Source: Larus michahellis
Lineage: Eukaryota > Chordata > Aves > Charadriiformes > Laridae
Assembly (NCBI RefSeq): GCF_964199755.1
Contig: NC_133907.1
Span: 2,609,001-2,673,000, forward strand
Direction: 5' to 3'
Length of the DNA stretch: 64,000 bases
Within the stretch, counting starts at the first letter, position 1. Every line of letters starts with the position of its first letter. The translations under genes and the position numbers were made by a program. Positions 16,255-28,200 of the stretch are shown here, one piece after another. The notes under the pieces are model-generated. The model saw nothing but the letters and a program-made list of their open reading frames with translations, did no database searches and was not told where the DNA came from.

Positions 16255-19073
16255 ACAAAACACGTATCAAAACAGTGTTTATTTCACAGCATCTTAATGT
16301 CACAATTTCATGGGGGGGGGAATACAGAACAGGCTACAACTCAGACTTTTAAATAATGGAGTGAGACAAAACCGTAACAGCATTGTTTACATAAAAATGT
16401 ACAGCTGCTTCTCAGGAGTTCAGCCCCGCGGGAGCCCAGAGCCGGCGGCGGGGCCAGGAGTTACTGTGGGTCCCACCTTCACTATTCTCGTCCTTTGCCA
16501 CACGGTGGCAGCTTTTAGGCGAAAAGATCAACTATTCCCAGGCAGGACTGCAAGCTACGCTCCAGAAATAGAAAAATGAAGACACAAACGGACGGTTTCT
16601 GCTCGGACACCACAGTGGAGCCGCAGCCCAAGGCCACCGACGGCACTGCCGTGCCTCCGGCCTGGCCTCCCGACAGCTCCGGAGCTCAAGAACGCTGTCT
16701 GGGCCCAAGCCAACGTTTAGAGTAACCTTTAGACAGCATTCAGCATTCTGTAATTTAATGCTCCTTATCCTAATTTGTTCTTTTGAAAGAGAAAACAAAA
16801 GCTCGCTCTTTTATAACATGAAACCATAGCTTCTGGGAGCGGAACTGCAGCCCAGATGCCCATCGCAACTAGACAAACTTCCACTGAATAGAGACCGCAA
16901 AGCGCTGCAAACCAAAGTGCGTTTTTTCCCTTAGATGGTCAGAAAGGAAAGTTAATTTTGTTACAGAAAACTCTTTATACAGTAAACAGAAAGAAGTTCC
17001 CAGAGAAAGACATTTTCTGCCTTCATTCATACTAACGCCATACTAACGTTTCTCTGCTCAGTTCCACCTCTTTCCCCTCCCCTAATGACTTCAGGAAGCA
17101 GTGGACGGACCACTTCAGTTGTCTTCATCCCTGCAGGCTAATTTGAAGGCTTGTTATACGCTAGATGTTTAGTACATCACTATTTCTTGCATGCAAGGAC
17201 AGTTATATTCAGTAGAAAGTTTAACTAGTAGGTATTTTTCTAAACCTTTTGGAAGATTACTGGCAAGCTTATTGTCTAACTTACTAGCTACCAGGAGCTT
17301 AACAGCTTTCCAGGAGACTGGCAAGACGTTCTGTGTTAGAAGTCACAAGCATATCAAATTTTACACAAATAACTTGAAGCTACATACAGCTGAACACAGT
17401 TACAAAAGATTTGATAGTCACTGTAATTATTATATAGGAAAAATACATTTTGAGCCCTACTTAAAGAGGAAGGGGCTCCAGTAAAGTTTGCGGCAACTCT
17501 AATGAAGCCAAATTAGCTTCAGACAAAACACAGCTGAAGAGCAAAAGCTCAGCTTTGTTTTTGCCTACAACCAACAACATTCAATACAAGGAACAGGAAT
17601 TTACATTACTTTACATATTAGGTAGCAGGTCCCTTACCTCATTATGAGGTCTAGTACTTCATTTAGGAGTCAAACTTAAATTACAAATTTCTCAGTCGTA
17701 ATAGCCAAGCATCAGTTTTGTTCCTTGCAAGTGGATACAGTTACTTGTAAGATAATATTGCTTCAGAAAATAAACCCTAGAGCAAATATCACAGAAGGTT
17801 CCACATATAATCAGAGTTCATTCCCAACCCGGACATTTTAAAAACAAATGAAGGAATAGCCAATGGTCAGAGAAGTTATTTAACCTCTGTGTAAGCATCA
17901 GAGCGCTGCTGGGCACCAGCTGTTAAGTGGCTGTTCAGATGTGCAAGAAATGCCAGTTTTATGAGGACCATCACAGTGATGCAATGCTTGGAAGAACGGA
18001 GTAAAAAAGTAGCTTTTAAAATATTGAGCATACTTTGTTTCATTGGCTTAGTTCGGCAGCAGTAGCTCTACTGACTTAAGTATTTGCTCAGAGCACGTAA
18101 GACCATATATAATACAGTCGTACTAAAAAGGTGCTTATTTCAGACTACAGAACACTGAAACAAATAAAAACCATAAGTGATACATTTGACAGCAAATTGC
18201 TCTCAGTCAAACGCTCATTTTCCACTGAAGAGTGAATTAGGATGGCCATCGCTTCGCTGCGGCTACCTTGTTCAACACGTGGTATTATTTCGTGACAGAT
18301 TTTCAAACAATCTTTCCTTTTTAAATAAAATGCATATTTCTAAGGTATTAATAGTTAACTAAATTAGAATGGAGTAATTTCAATCTTGCTACTTATAGTT
18401 CCATAGTATACTAGAGAATAGATGCCCTGTGTTTCACTAGTGCAGATATACTGGAATTGTTTTCCTTATATGCAAGGCCAATGCAGGTAAAGAATAAATG
18501 GCTATACAAATTCAGGATTCTCCACTAAATAACATAACTAACTTAAAAAGCACTGGTACCAGACCAGCCAGTTTTAGGCACATCTTTAAAAAAATAAAGT
18601 ATGCATTTCATTAATGTAAAAATGCAAGAAGATTCTTAGAAACATCTGAACTTTATGGTGCACTGGAATGGAAGTGATGCTTCCTTTAGTTTCAAGGAAT
18701 ATAACAAAGGCTTAAAAAAACAAAAGAGAAACAATACCATAGTATTCTTCATAGGGAAGAACAGTTTTAGTAAAACCGAAAAGATAAATAAGGAGTAATA
18801 AGCAGCCATGACAGCTGACTGGTGAATATTTGTGCTTTAAATGTCCAAAAGAAAATAAAAGTTCAATAACTCTTCTCGTACCATCCCCCAGACTTGGTAC
18901 ACATGTCCATAACACACACTGACAGTTTAACACCACACCACGGGGCTTCAAAACCAGCTGCAGCCGTGGCAGGATGCACACGGCGGCGCAGAACGGCCAG
19001 GGGCAGCTTCACCAGCAGCACTCAGCGACGCGACCCCCAGCGCCACCAGCTGTCAGCTGGAACGGAGCTTTGG
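16255..19073 (-). other. CABLES2: CABLES2 3' untranslated region
   Basis: Inferred from the CABLES2 stop codon and the only downstream AATAAA. The DNA is AT-rich with no convincing reading frame on either strand. A direct repeat of ATACTAACG occurs near 17029-17048. Long 3' UTRs are usual for this family. Confidence 0.7.
16278..16283 (-). terminator. CABLES2: CABLES2 distal polyadenylation signal AATAAA
   Basis: AATAAA on the minus strand followed by a GU-rich stretch (GTGTTTTGT). It would end CABLES2 near 16255, giving a 3' UTR of about 2.8 kb from the stop at 19074. I saw no other AATAAA on this strand between the two points. The cleavage site is only about 0.2 kb upstream of the likely RPS21 start. 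Confidence 0.75.
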
Positions 19074-19214
19074 TTAAGACTGTTGTGTGAGCCGTCTGTA
19101 ATGAGGTAAAACTTGGTTTTCAGGAAGATAGAGAGCCAGTTCCAAAGCTACAAGGACGGTGAATTCAAAACCGATGAGATCTCTTCTGTTGAATCTGAAT
19201 CTCTCTTCTAGTTT
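19074..19214 (-). CDS. CABLES2: CABLES2 terminal coding exon
   Basis: Encodes residues 482-527, starting [20 protein letters not shown], ending [11 protein letters not shown], then TAA. The acceptor CATAG is preceded by a long T tract on the transcribed sense, 20 nt or so from the exon. Confidence 0.96.
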   Translation of the reverse strand, partial: KLEERFRFNRRDLIGFEFTVLVALELALYLPENQVLPHYRRLTQQS

Positions 19215-22200
19215 CTATGATAGTAATAAAAAAAAAAAAAAAAAGAAAGAGGAGAGGGGGAGAAACAATCAGTTAATCCACAAGATACCGAGGCAGTGTG
19301 AGATTAAGTCAGCGATGCATGGCCTGAGCTGTACCTACAGAATCAAAAGTGTTGCCAGGGATCAGACAAGTAAACCAGCTTATCAGCTCAGCTGTGACAC
19401 CCACACAATAGCGATGTATCTTTGCCTGAGAAACAGTAAGTGCAAAAATAACCTCACTGGAGGATCAGTAGGACATTAGACCGCACCAGTCAAGTAGCTT
19501 TAATGAATTAAAAAAAAAAAATAATCAAGGAATATAGGCCTAACGAGACATAAAACTGACTGAAAGATCTGGTCTTAAATGCAAGCATGCACGGCTGAAA
19601 ATCTTGGGTTTAATCTTTGTCTTGTTCCATGGGCTAGAGAGAAGGTTTTGACAACACCTGAAACAAGTCTCATAGTACTTACGTCTATAAGGTGTTTAAC
19701 TTCATGTTTCCTGAGGTCACTGCTGATCTTGGCTGCAAGCAGAACGCAAGCACCAGCACACAGTTTGCGGTTCTGTTTGTTGAGTTTGCCTTGGAGGACG
19801 AGCTTCTCAAAGTAAACATAAGCCATGGAGACAGTAACTGGCTCCAGATTGCACTCTTCACTCAGGTTCCGCATCTCTCTCTTTAAACTGAGAACAGGAG
19901 AAAAAGACACCCTCTCAACCACGACAGCTTTTATGAAATGCTCTAGAAACACTGCAGTGTGGGAACTCAGAAAAGCACATGGGCAGGACTCCTGTCTGGA
20001 AAACCATGATGAGTATTATCCTAGACTGGAGAAGTCCAGCTCGCAGCAAGCCGGAGCTGATGCACGAGCTGATGCACAACCTGATTTAACCTGGCTGACA
20101 ACATCTACGGTGGAATAACAGTTCCACATCTGCCCATAAACACCGGGGGCTTCGCTGCCTCACTGACACACAGGCTATCGCTGTACGATTCCCTCTGGGC
20201 TCCCAAACTGGTTCATCATTCATACCGTAAGACTGAACCACTCTGACCTACAGAATCCCACATCAAAGCCGTGCAGATCACAGCAGTTGCTGCAGAGAGA
20301 CCTGTCTACTGCACACCTCGCAGAGGAATGAGGTCTGAGGGGGAAGGCAGACTGGTTTACACCCTTCCCACAGCAGCTGGCCCTTCACTTCAGCATTAAA
20401 GCAGACTTCACGGTGGATGCTGCCTCTCATGGCTGCCATCCGTGCTACCCCTGCGAGAAGATCTCTGCACGAACACGCTACTTGAAACAGCTTTGAAGAG
20501 GAGCGTGCAGGACACTGGCAGAACACAGACTCCACCTGAGCAAGCCTTCTACTTGGAGCTGAGTTACACACAGCCCTGGTGATTCAGCAGAATCGTGTTC
20601 TAAGCCGACTATTTCAGAAGTCCCTGAGTGCATTAACCACCGTGTAATACCAGCAAGATTACAGCTCTCGAATGCCACAACAGCGTATCTCGCTGGTGAG
20701 TGGCCAGATGCATTTCCTGGAAGATGAGGAATTCTGTCGGGCATAGTCCTGCCTTCACAAAATGCTTTTCTTTACCAAGGCTCCCCAGACCTAACACTCT
20801 TCTTTATCCTAGAACCTTGTTAGAGTCCACGGTCATCAGCGAGTCTGGTAATTGAAAGGCAAAAACATCCAGAGGGTCCAGAAAGACAATGCAGTTAGAG
20901 TGGGACTGCACTACAGCCAAACAATCAGGTTACAAGTATTTGTTTCAAGGCTAATTCAGCTTCACTGTTAATTGGCTATTAGTGTTAGTACACCACAGTT
21001 GGTGAAACACAACCCTTTTAGGTGGAACTATGAAAACCAACTGTTACCCTTTCTCAGCATTCTAAACATTCCTGTACAGGGCTTTCATCCTACAGTCAGC
21101 TCAACTGGCAACAAGAGATTAGTGTTTAATCATATATACTATTAATAGATGTAGCATTTGTTCCATATAAGTGGAAGATAAAAGCAGCCTTGTACAGCAT
21201 AGAAAATGTTCTCATTAGTCAATGCTTGTTTCTTACCTCCTAATTTTGCTCAGTGTCAACTTGATATGAGGAAACTTCTCTCTGAAGGTTTCATTCATAT
21301 CCTTTTTAAGGTCCGAGGGCTTCACGTATTCTATGACTGTAGTCTGAAACACAAGAGGCAAAACTTATCATTTCTCTTGTGAACGGTACTGACAGCCAAA
21401 CAAGTCTTCCAAAGAGGCTAACGCGAAGGCAAACCTGAGTTTTATTGCTCACAATTTAACAATTCTGTAATGTCTCAAGTAACAGAGCATGTTGAATCTC
21501 AATTACAAAGTCTTAAAAAACTAGTAAGCAAATGGTTACAGAAGCAAATGACAACGTGGGGATACATGTCAGGTTGCTCCTCGACAAACTGAATGTACAA
21601 GCCCAACTAACTGTATTTTTCTTAATCAATTCTCAAAAAGCTATCACGTTTTCTTCCCCGAGGAAGTTCTTTATAAGAAGATCTTTTCAGCACTCACTCA
21701 CTGCTCTGTTCAGGTATGCCAGGCACTCACCATGTAAGAGGCAAAGATGAGAACACGTTTATGTTTTCCACAGGGCCACTGAGGATCATCCAGGAGATCT
21801 GGATCATACTCTGCGGCTTCCACAGCTTCACTTCCTGAGGGAACGAGGAAAGCACACTGGGTCAAAAGATACAGAGCTTTAAATTCCCTCTTTAAAAAAG
21901 TTTTCAAACAGCAAACATTAAGAGAGTTGGCAAATCCCACAAGCTACGCTCACACGTTTGCATTTCATAAATGCACCAGTCAGGTAGTAGAATTATTAAG
22001 CTTGTGTGGTTTCTTTCTCTCCAGCATGTGCTGATGCACCATTTTAGACTTACTGCAAACTAAGTTTGTCATCCACAAATATGCACAGAGAACAACCGCA
22101 CAAGACAATTCTTTTGCCTATACTCTAACAGACAGCAGAGTTGCCAGGTTTGCTCTTTTACAAAAGAGGAGGGATTCTTGCCACAAACTCCTTGGCTTAT

Positions 22201-25200
22201 GCGTTGTTACTGTGCCAGAAGGCAAGGAGGACCACCTGTACCCACATACACCGGTTGTTTCTTGCCGAGTAATATAAAACTTCACACTTCCATCCAAGGA
22301 AAAGCTTTGCGCTCCTTGAATTGCGTAAACAGAACCAGGCCAGATATATGGAGGATGGAAGGAATGTGTGCAAGTCTCAGTCCTAAGGTTCATCATTTAT
22401 ACTTCATTAATGAGCCTTCTTTACTAGGCTGTGCTAAAACCAGTCGCCTTCCAGTGGCAGCACATCCTTCCTAATAAGGCACTTTACCACTTGCAGTTGT
22501 TTCAGACAAATACAGCCCTTTTATGCTTTTCTGCTGTGTGCACAAGCGATGACAGAGCTGGCGGCTGTCCTTACCGATGTCTGTTCCTGCCGGTATCGTT
22601 TTTGCTGTCACAGGTTTATATCTTGATCCAGGAAGACTCCGAGAAGCACTAGCTCGACATAAGGGAACAGCACTATGGCTGTCGGCTTTGCGAACAACTA
22701 GAGCATTGGTCGGATACAAGAATTTTGCATAGGACACAACCTTAAAGAAGAGAAAGTTGTAGTAGTTAGAGGGGAAAATTTATTGAAAAGCTTCTTTCCA
22801 GACATCTAGAATTTTCCAGCTCAAGAGTCCCCTGGAGTTTGTATCTGGGAGTGGGGACGTTGAAACTGTGGGACAGCAGGAAAGGGAGAAGTTGGATGAG
22901 GAATGCCTTGCTTCCACAACTTCGGTATGGCAGTGTTGTAGAAGATTTGGTGGGGCGTCAAAGAAAAAAAAAAAAAAAAGGGAGAATCACATCGGTAAAG
23001 TTCTGGCAGTATATAAATTTAACTAAAGAGGTGTAAATTTCGACCATATTTCTATCAAAGCATTGCTCACATGTTGCCTGAGGTACCAGAGTCAAACTGC
23101 TTCTCCACAAACAGAGGCAGAAGTGACCACGGCCTTCAACAGCCTCAGAAGAAGCAGCTTTATCACAAGGCAAATATTTCAAATGTTAAGGATCAAAACA
23201 AGCTTCCGCTGCTCTGAAAAGTTACCGCTTTCACTTTATGAATGGCAAAGCACTGCATAAATGAAGTGATTCGCCTCAGCATGAAATGGTCCTGGGGTGA
23301 AAGCAGCCAACTTAGCCACCCGCTGTCCCCTGCTCTGGTCAGCGGTTTCGCTATTGCCATTACAGATCAAGAGACCAAAAAAAAAGAAAAATAAAATAAA
23401 ATTCCTTACCTTGCCATCAGCACCCAGCTCTACTCCTTCCAGGCCAAGTACCATCTCAGTGGAGACTGAAACTCCCCCAGAAGGATGTCGTTGCTTCTGT
23501 CCTTCCATTTTTAGATCACTAAACGCAGACGAGAAAAAGCACTATTGGAAAATGCAGCACAAGCCCAGCTTCCTCCATGGTAAACACCAGGTCCCTCCAC
23601 TGGCTACAGCCAACACCAGGAGGTCAGAGTGCAATCCCTCAGTCCCGTCTCCCAGAAAGCATTCCTTTTTAAGTACTCTTTTCGAAATGTAGACATGTTC
23701 ATTAACTGAAGAATCAGATTTCCTATCATTTTAACTCAAATCTGTAACAATATACCTAGCAAATGTAAAGTTTTTTTAATGTAGTCTTTCTGCATAGGAT
23801 CATACCATTCGTTAACGCACTAATGCTCAAACACTTAGCAGCAAACATGATTTATATCACTACTTTTCCAGGATTAGAAACTTGTCTTTCAATTGCAATT
23901 TTCCAACCGCTGTGCACACAAGCTCAAATTAAGAATTAAGGCTGCTGCGGAGCTCTGCTCCAGCCATGGCCGCCTGCAGCTTCGTCACCTGTATTCCAAT
24001 GCAAAAGAGCAGCTTTCAGTTAAAGAACTGCGCTGCCAACTTACACACGAGCAGAACGACACCGTGCTCAGAACTGCCCTAAAATAGCTCCAGTGACCTT
24101 GCTGCTTTTCGATGAAGTGAGAGAATATTTTCCCATCAACTATTTTTATGGCAAGTGTATTTGCATACAATACAATTCCCACCACTAAACATCCGTTTCC
24201 TTTGTCCATGAGTTATGCACAGGACAGGAGTGACAGCACAATTGGTTTGCAAAAGTGTATTAGAATAAAATTAGTATTTTCTATGGTATACTTGCAGATC
24301 ACAGAGCTTCACAGAATCGGATTAGATTTCAACGAGGGACTGAGCAAAGCTGCAGGGAAATCCAGTTAGCAGGTCTGGTTTCTCTGAAGTGATTATACTG
24401 ACAGCTCTATACAGCAGCATAGTACAAACACTAAAAGCAGTTTCAATCAGTCGAAAATTTTTCTGTTTTTCTTAGACTGCAAAGAGCAACACTCATGGCT
24501 TAGAGCTGAAAACCAGAAAAGCATCTTAAACTTATTTAGATGAAGGTTTCCAGTAAGGGCGGCAGCATCCTTCCCTGATGCTCTGTGTGCTTTTTTGCTG
24601 ACACAACTCTTTGTTGCACTGAAGGCAGCTGATCTCTGGCCACTGCAGGAGCATAGGAAATCCCACACAGCAACGAATCGCATCACCTGTTCAAAGTCGG
24701 TTTCAGGGATTTCGCAGGACTGGAGTGCTTTAAAATGTGAATAAACACCTGAAGAAAAGTCTGCCTTTGCCACTATTTTTCTCTTGGAGTTTGAATGAAC
24801 GCTTTGACACTGCGGCAATGTCTGATTTTGACAGCAAGCTCTTGTCCTCACACATAAATGGTAAATTAAGTTGACCTGCTTCAAAACACCAACTGTACTC
24901 TTTTGCAAGATCTTTTGCAAACAACAGACCAGACATTTCACAAAGCAGTTAGAGATGACTCACCTGATCCGTAAACCCTCCCCGTAAGGTAGGATAGAAA
25001 AAGCCACACACAGTGTTCGTTTAGCACAGATTAACACTATCCTGTAAGAGGATGGGAAGAGAGTAAGATAAGAATTAAAATTTAGGAGTTACAAAGCAGA
25101 TTTTTATGGAACATGAACATCAAACTCTTCTTAAATTGCTCTGTGAATTACACAGATACTGCTAAGGATTTTGTGGTTTCGGAGCAGCACAAAAGCAGAG

Positions 25201-28200
25201 GTTTCAATCTAGAGCCAAGCTCTATATCAAAACCCAGCGTTCAGTAACTGCCATCGCCTTGGGAGCCCCTCAAAGGGGATCCTAGTCTTTAAATACATAT
25301 CTATATTGACGTAATTTTTACATAAAACTTGTGAAAAGATGTAGATAATACTTTACACTTAGATGAAGCCTCACACCTCTATTAATAATAAATATGAACG
25401 TGCCTTCCCCCCCAACCTTCTCTTCTGCCCAGCAACAATGAGCCAAGAATTTGACTAAACCAAGGCATTCTCCTTAACCCCCCCCAGCCCTAACCTCTGT
25501 GTGCTGGAGGTAAGAAGGGTGGTTGGAGGGCAATGATTTAACCTCCTCAAAGCAGGAGGGCAGAACCATCAGGATATTGCTGCAGGTGTAGCAGACACGA
25601 GCACTTTCTGCCTTCGATAGAAGGATGTATAAAATTAACAAGACCCCAAGGACATGACCTTAATTCCTCTAATGGACATTAAACGGCTAATTGCATTGAA
25701 CTGGAGCCTACGGCTCTGCACGGCCTATTCCACTCGAGGACAGGAGGCACCTTGATCTCCAGGAGTTACCTGCTGTTCTTGGTGTCATACTGCCTCATGT
25801 TCTTGATGAAGTGCATCTTCTTCAAACTTTTGTGTCTTGGAGACCCGGATATATGCTTGGTTCTGCAATTAAAAAACACCAAAACCTGCTGAGTGCTCTG
25901 AAAGAGCCGTGCCAGTCGTATGATCAGATGGCAGCACTGGCATGCAGGACCTCGGATACCGGCGTGGAAGAGGGTGGAGGGAGGAGAGGACTGCATGCAA
26001 CGAGTTGAGGTTAATGCTGCTTTTGAAAAAAAGTACCTTCGTACACTGGCATATTCCACTATGTCTTCTAAAAAGTCTAGAGAGCAGCGCTGGGAGATAA
26101 AACGCCTTCTGTAAAATGTACAACACCACGAAGAGTGAACAAATATTAGTTCATGGCCTCTGAGTTTATGAACTGCAACAGATCTATGAGCTCTGAGGGC
26201 AAAGGGCAGGTTTTCTGGATTTTTTTTTCCTTTTTTTTTTTTTTTTTTTGTTGGAAGAGTGCTTAACTAAGAGTTTCAAGTTCCTAAAAAGGCCAAGAAC
26301 TTGTCTCCCCCTCCAGGACCCTGGACGTACGTATTTATACCAACAGCATTCACTACCTTCAACAAATAAGAACACCAACCTATAAGTTAAACACCTAAAA
26401 AGCTTCCAAATACTCATTTCAAATCTTACAAGAAATACTGAAAAAAAGTTGCCCTCATCAAGGCAAGGGAATAAGTCATTTTATATCGATCTATGGACAG
26501 CCACAAGTATATCTGTACCACGACCGAACATCTGTGTGTGTCCTCGATTCAGAACACAGTGGCCTCCAGCTGCGGGAGTCGGCAGAGCGAGAGTCTCTGA
26601 GGGTAGCTCAATAAAATTGACAGATCTCTCCGGAAAACAACAGAGATGGCTATTAGAGGAAGCAAAGAGTATTTGGTACCCATCTGAAATCCCAGAATGG
26701 AAGATGCAAGGAGAACAATAGTAGGAATCACGTGAGTTAGTGTAACAGTAATAGGATATTACATTTAAGCAAAGAAATAGACCTTGCCAAAGTAAGATAC
26801 ATTACTATTGTCAAAGTCAAGACATTCTTTGTTGGTAGAGATTTACAAATGAATTGTGAAGCTATGACTGCAATTTCCATAGGAACAATGCACTCAGATT
26901 CAACCGCCACCAGCAAAACACTGACACTACAACTATCACATTCCGTATTTTCTGCTTTTGTTTAGGCGCACATTATGCTGCATTTTTAGCACAAGCTACA
27001 CGCATTCAAGTACAAGGTTTTCTTCCAAAGTGACATAGTAACTCAACTCACGGACAATACCACCATGGAAGTCAACACAGAAGCAGCGTACAAGACAGAA
27101 GTTGCAGGACTCTGGTTTGTCAAAGTCTACTTTTGGAAAAAAAAATTGAACTTTAAGCTGCATCAGAGCTCTGGCACTCAGGAGCAGCTGAATCCCTCAG
27201 ATAGACCGAGGCCAAGCTTTCCTGCCTAGAAGCTAACATCCAACACCAAAGCAAAAGCTGGTGCAGGGGGAAAAAAACCCCAAAAGAGGTCAAGAAAAAT
27301 GGGATTTATTAATTGCTAACAGCTATAGAAAAGTTTTTACACAGCAAAGCCATTCACAGCTTCAGCTGATTCAAGTTAAAGATCAAAAAAAGCTACTTGG
27401 GATCTAAGTTTGGTCTTGAATCCCAGCACTTCAGGATTTTGGAACAGCCTGACAATCTGCTAGTCCCAGTGACTTTGCCTTTCCTCCTCCCCAGCCTGAG
27501 CTGGGTAAGAAACCAAACCACGTTATCTTCTTGCTCCAGCAGAGACACACCAGCGTTCTGGACACGAACAAAATCTGGCTGCTTTTTCTTAAGCACAGTG
27601 ACTAGAAATGCAAATTGTTTGAGTGACCAAACAGGTGCTTTCACCTCTCTTCCCCTTTCTTGCAAGTTATTTCTTCTGTTCTGAGCTACTCGGAGCTAGT
27701 GCCAGAGCTGCCCGCCAAAAGCGGTGCCAGCGAGACGTGGCAGTTCCCCTCCGCATGGGACTTGCTGTAAAATTATGGATTTCCACGAGAAGATTAGCAG
27801 TAACAGCAGCGTTTGCCCCTCTTGCTTCAATCTATACCAGGAACACGAAGACCAGCACTGTAGAAATGATGGTGTTCTGGTATTCTTCTGTATACGTTGA
27901 CAGAAACGTCACTTCAACCTGAGTATTCCTGAAACCAGGTTAGTTCCTCATTCATCACAAGTTCAAGAGGAACCATTTACCATTTTCTCTGTCTTCCAGT
28001 ACATAAAGAGAATGAATTCCAAAATCTGCTTACAATCTCCTTAATGAAATACAATCAGTGCCCTTTTCCAGTGCATCTGTAATAATTTAAACTCCCATAT
28101 AAAACTCTATTTTTTCCCCTAGAATGAAATAGTCTCAGCAGTGCTGTTCAGGCATTCTTAAAAGACAAAAACACCACAACTCAAACAGGCAGGAGGATGA

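Noticed and set aside
24447-24941. 164-codon minus-strand open frame next to CABLES2 exon 4
   Set aside because: It starts just past the exon donor, shows no similarity that I recognise and is fully explained as intron.
27980-28030. Stretch reading LEDREN that I first considered as CABLES2 exon 2
   Set aside because: Phases did not fit and the conserved SQRCSL segment was absent. The exon at 26037-26108 fits fully.
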